From: JAUXIQ01 sp030620925 [NCBI: Nitrospinota bacterium]
GTDB lineage: Bacteria > JAUXIQ01
Direction of reading: 5' to 3'
DNA length: 7,775 nt
Assembly: GCA_030620925.1 (NCBI GenBank)
Contig: JAUXIQ010000081.1
Span: 1-7,775, forward strand
A program made the translations under genes and the position numbers. The notes under the pieces were generated by a model, which did not search any database, was not told the origin of the DNA, and saw only the letters and a list, made by a program, of their open reading frames with translations. This document shows positions 7,038-7,775 of this stretch, piece by piece (the first letter of the stretch is position 1; each line of letters begins with the position of its first letter).

Positions 7038-7775
7038 GGTAGCTGCGAAGCGATTCCGCCTCCTGGAAACAGACGGGATAGTCTAACACCGGCCTCTTCA
7101 CCACCACCAGGTGGATGCCCAGCTCCTGCACGGCTTCCGCCTTTTCTCCAAGGCCACCCTCTTCGCCGCTTTCCTTTGCAACTACCACATCTACATTCAG
7201 CTCGCTCCACAGGACGGCGTTCATACGAGTGGAAAAAGGTCCTTTCATGGCGATGATGTCGTCCGGCTCGATACCTGCCTGCAAGCATCTCTCCATCGAC
7301 TTCGCGGAAGGCAGCACGCGGGCGATGAGCTTTCGGCCTTTCTCGCCGGTCATCCGGCAGAAGACTTCCAGGTCTTTGGTACCCGTGGAAAGGAATATCG
7401 TCTCCCCCAAACAGCAGGATAGACGGGCCGCCGCTTCAACATTTTCCACGCAGTGAACTAAGTCCGACTGGGGAAGAGGCAACCCCTTGCGCTCGAACCG
7501 TATATAAGGTATCGCCGCTTCCCGACACGCCTTCATGGCGTTAGAGGAAGCCTCCGCCGCGAAGGGATGGGTGGCATCCACCAGACAGCTTACGCCTTCG
7601 GAACGGATCAAACCAACCATCAGCTCCTTGTCCAGCCTCCCCTGCCGCATCTCCACCCTGTTATCGGAATCCAGAGGGTAAGGGTAGTCGGTGGCGGTGG
7701 TGACCAGCACCCTATCAACATCTTTCAACAGCGCGGAGAGCACCTCTCGCGCCTCGCTGCTGCCCGCCATGAGCA
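7015..7775 (-). CDS. cobK: Precorrin-6A / cobalt-precorrin-6A reductase (5' end off the window)
   Basis: NAD(P)H-dependent reductase of the corrin ring in cobalamin synthesis (CobK; CbiJ in the anaerobic route). About 252 residues are visible, near the full family length, so only a few N-terminal residues are missing. The frame stays open to the edge: a Leu codon precedes the ATG at 7770, giving LMAGSSEAREVL, which matches the inner part of the usual LILGGTSEAR start. That ATG is therefore probably not the true start. DATHPFAAEAS, STGTKDLEVF, ARVLP, MKGPFS and AKESGEEGGLGEK are family landmarks, in the right order. The stop is TGA at 7017-7015. It has no functional tie to the chaperones and likely ends a separate cobalamin operon. 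CobK versus CbiJ cannot be decided from the sequence alone. Confidence 0.9.
   Translation of the reverse strand, partial: LMAGSSEAREVLSALLKDVDRVLVTTATDYPYPLDSDNRVEMRQGRLDKELMVGLIRSEGVSCLVDATHPFAAEASSNAMKACREAAIPYIRFERKGLPLPQSDLVHCVENVEAAARLSCCLGETIFLSTGTKDLEVFCRMTGEKGRKLIARVLPSAKSMERCLQAGIEPDDIIAMKGPFSTRMNAVLWSELNVDVVVAKESGEEGGLGEKAEAVQELGIHLVVVKRPVLDYPVCFQEAESLRSYLREQRII

Noticed and set aside
6971-7288. 105-codon minus-strand frame
   Set aside because: It overlaps cobK in another frame; the product is rich in Arg and Gly without motifs.

Overview
The window holds a chaperone and protein-quality-control gene cluster. All genes lie on the minus strand, so transcription runs from high to low coordinates: cobK (5' end off the window), then dnaK, hsp20, a divergent zinc-finger dnaJ paralogue, htpX, grpE, a canonical dnaJ, and a DUF1844 gene cut by the left edge. 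No plus-strand gene is supported. No gene-free stretch exceeds 300 bases; the longest (6767-7014) is the dnaK control region.

Organism: a bacterium with middling GC. DnaK carries the N-terminal insert found in Gram-negative-type Hsp70s and absent from Firmicutes and Actinobacteria. The dnaK promoter carries a half-perfect HspR-type (HAIR) operator and no CIRCE element. Short GTAGGGGCG-type palindromic repeats sit between genes, and a corrin-ring reductase lies upstream. This is compatible with an anaerobic or environmental Chloroflexota (Dehalococcoidia-like) or delta-type lineage. That placement is inference with low-to-moderate confidence.

Layout: 7015-7775 is cobK (cobalamin synthesis), functionally unrelated to the rest and separated by two terminator-like hairpins. 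6767-6900 is the dnaK control region: a TTGACA-17-TATATT promoter, an overlapping HAIR-like site, a second extended -10, and a leader hairpin that would cover the Shine-Dalgarno. From 6766 to 1 the chaperone genes run with gaps of 39, 76, 85, 171 and 164 bases and a final 37-base overlap. The two largest gaps, on either side of grpE, each contain a copy of a small palindromic repeat. Gap sizes and -10-like boxes suggest one heat-shock unit with possible internal promoters before htpX and dnaJ.

How the genes work together: Hsp20 would hold unfolding proteins. DnaK with GrpE (nucleotide exchange) and two J-proteins would refold them. HtpX would degrade damaged membrane proteins. The second J-protein has lost half of the zinc-binding region and the G/F linker, so it is probably a specialised DnaK partner. 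GrpE and the DUF1844 protein share an F-T-[IV]-S-D-[KR]-R motif in their disordered N-termini. The most unusual observations are that motif, the half zinc finger, the candidate HspR site and the candidate RNA thermometers in the dnaK and hsp20 leaders.
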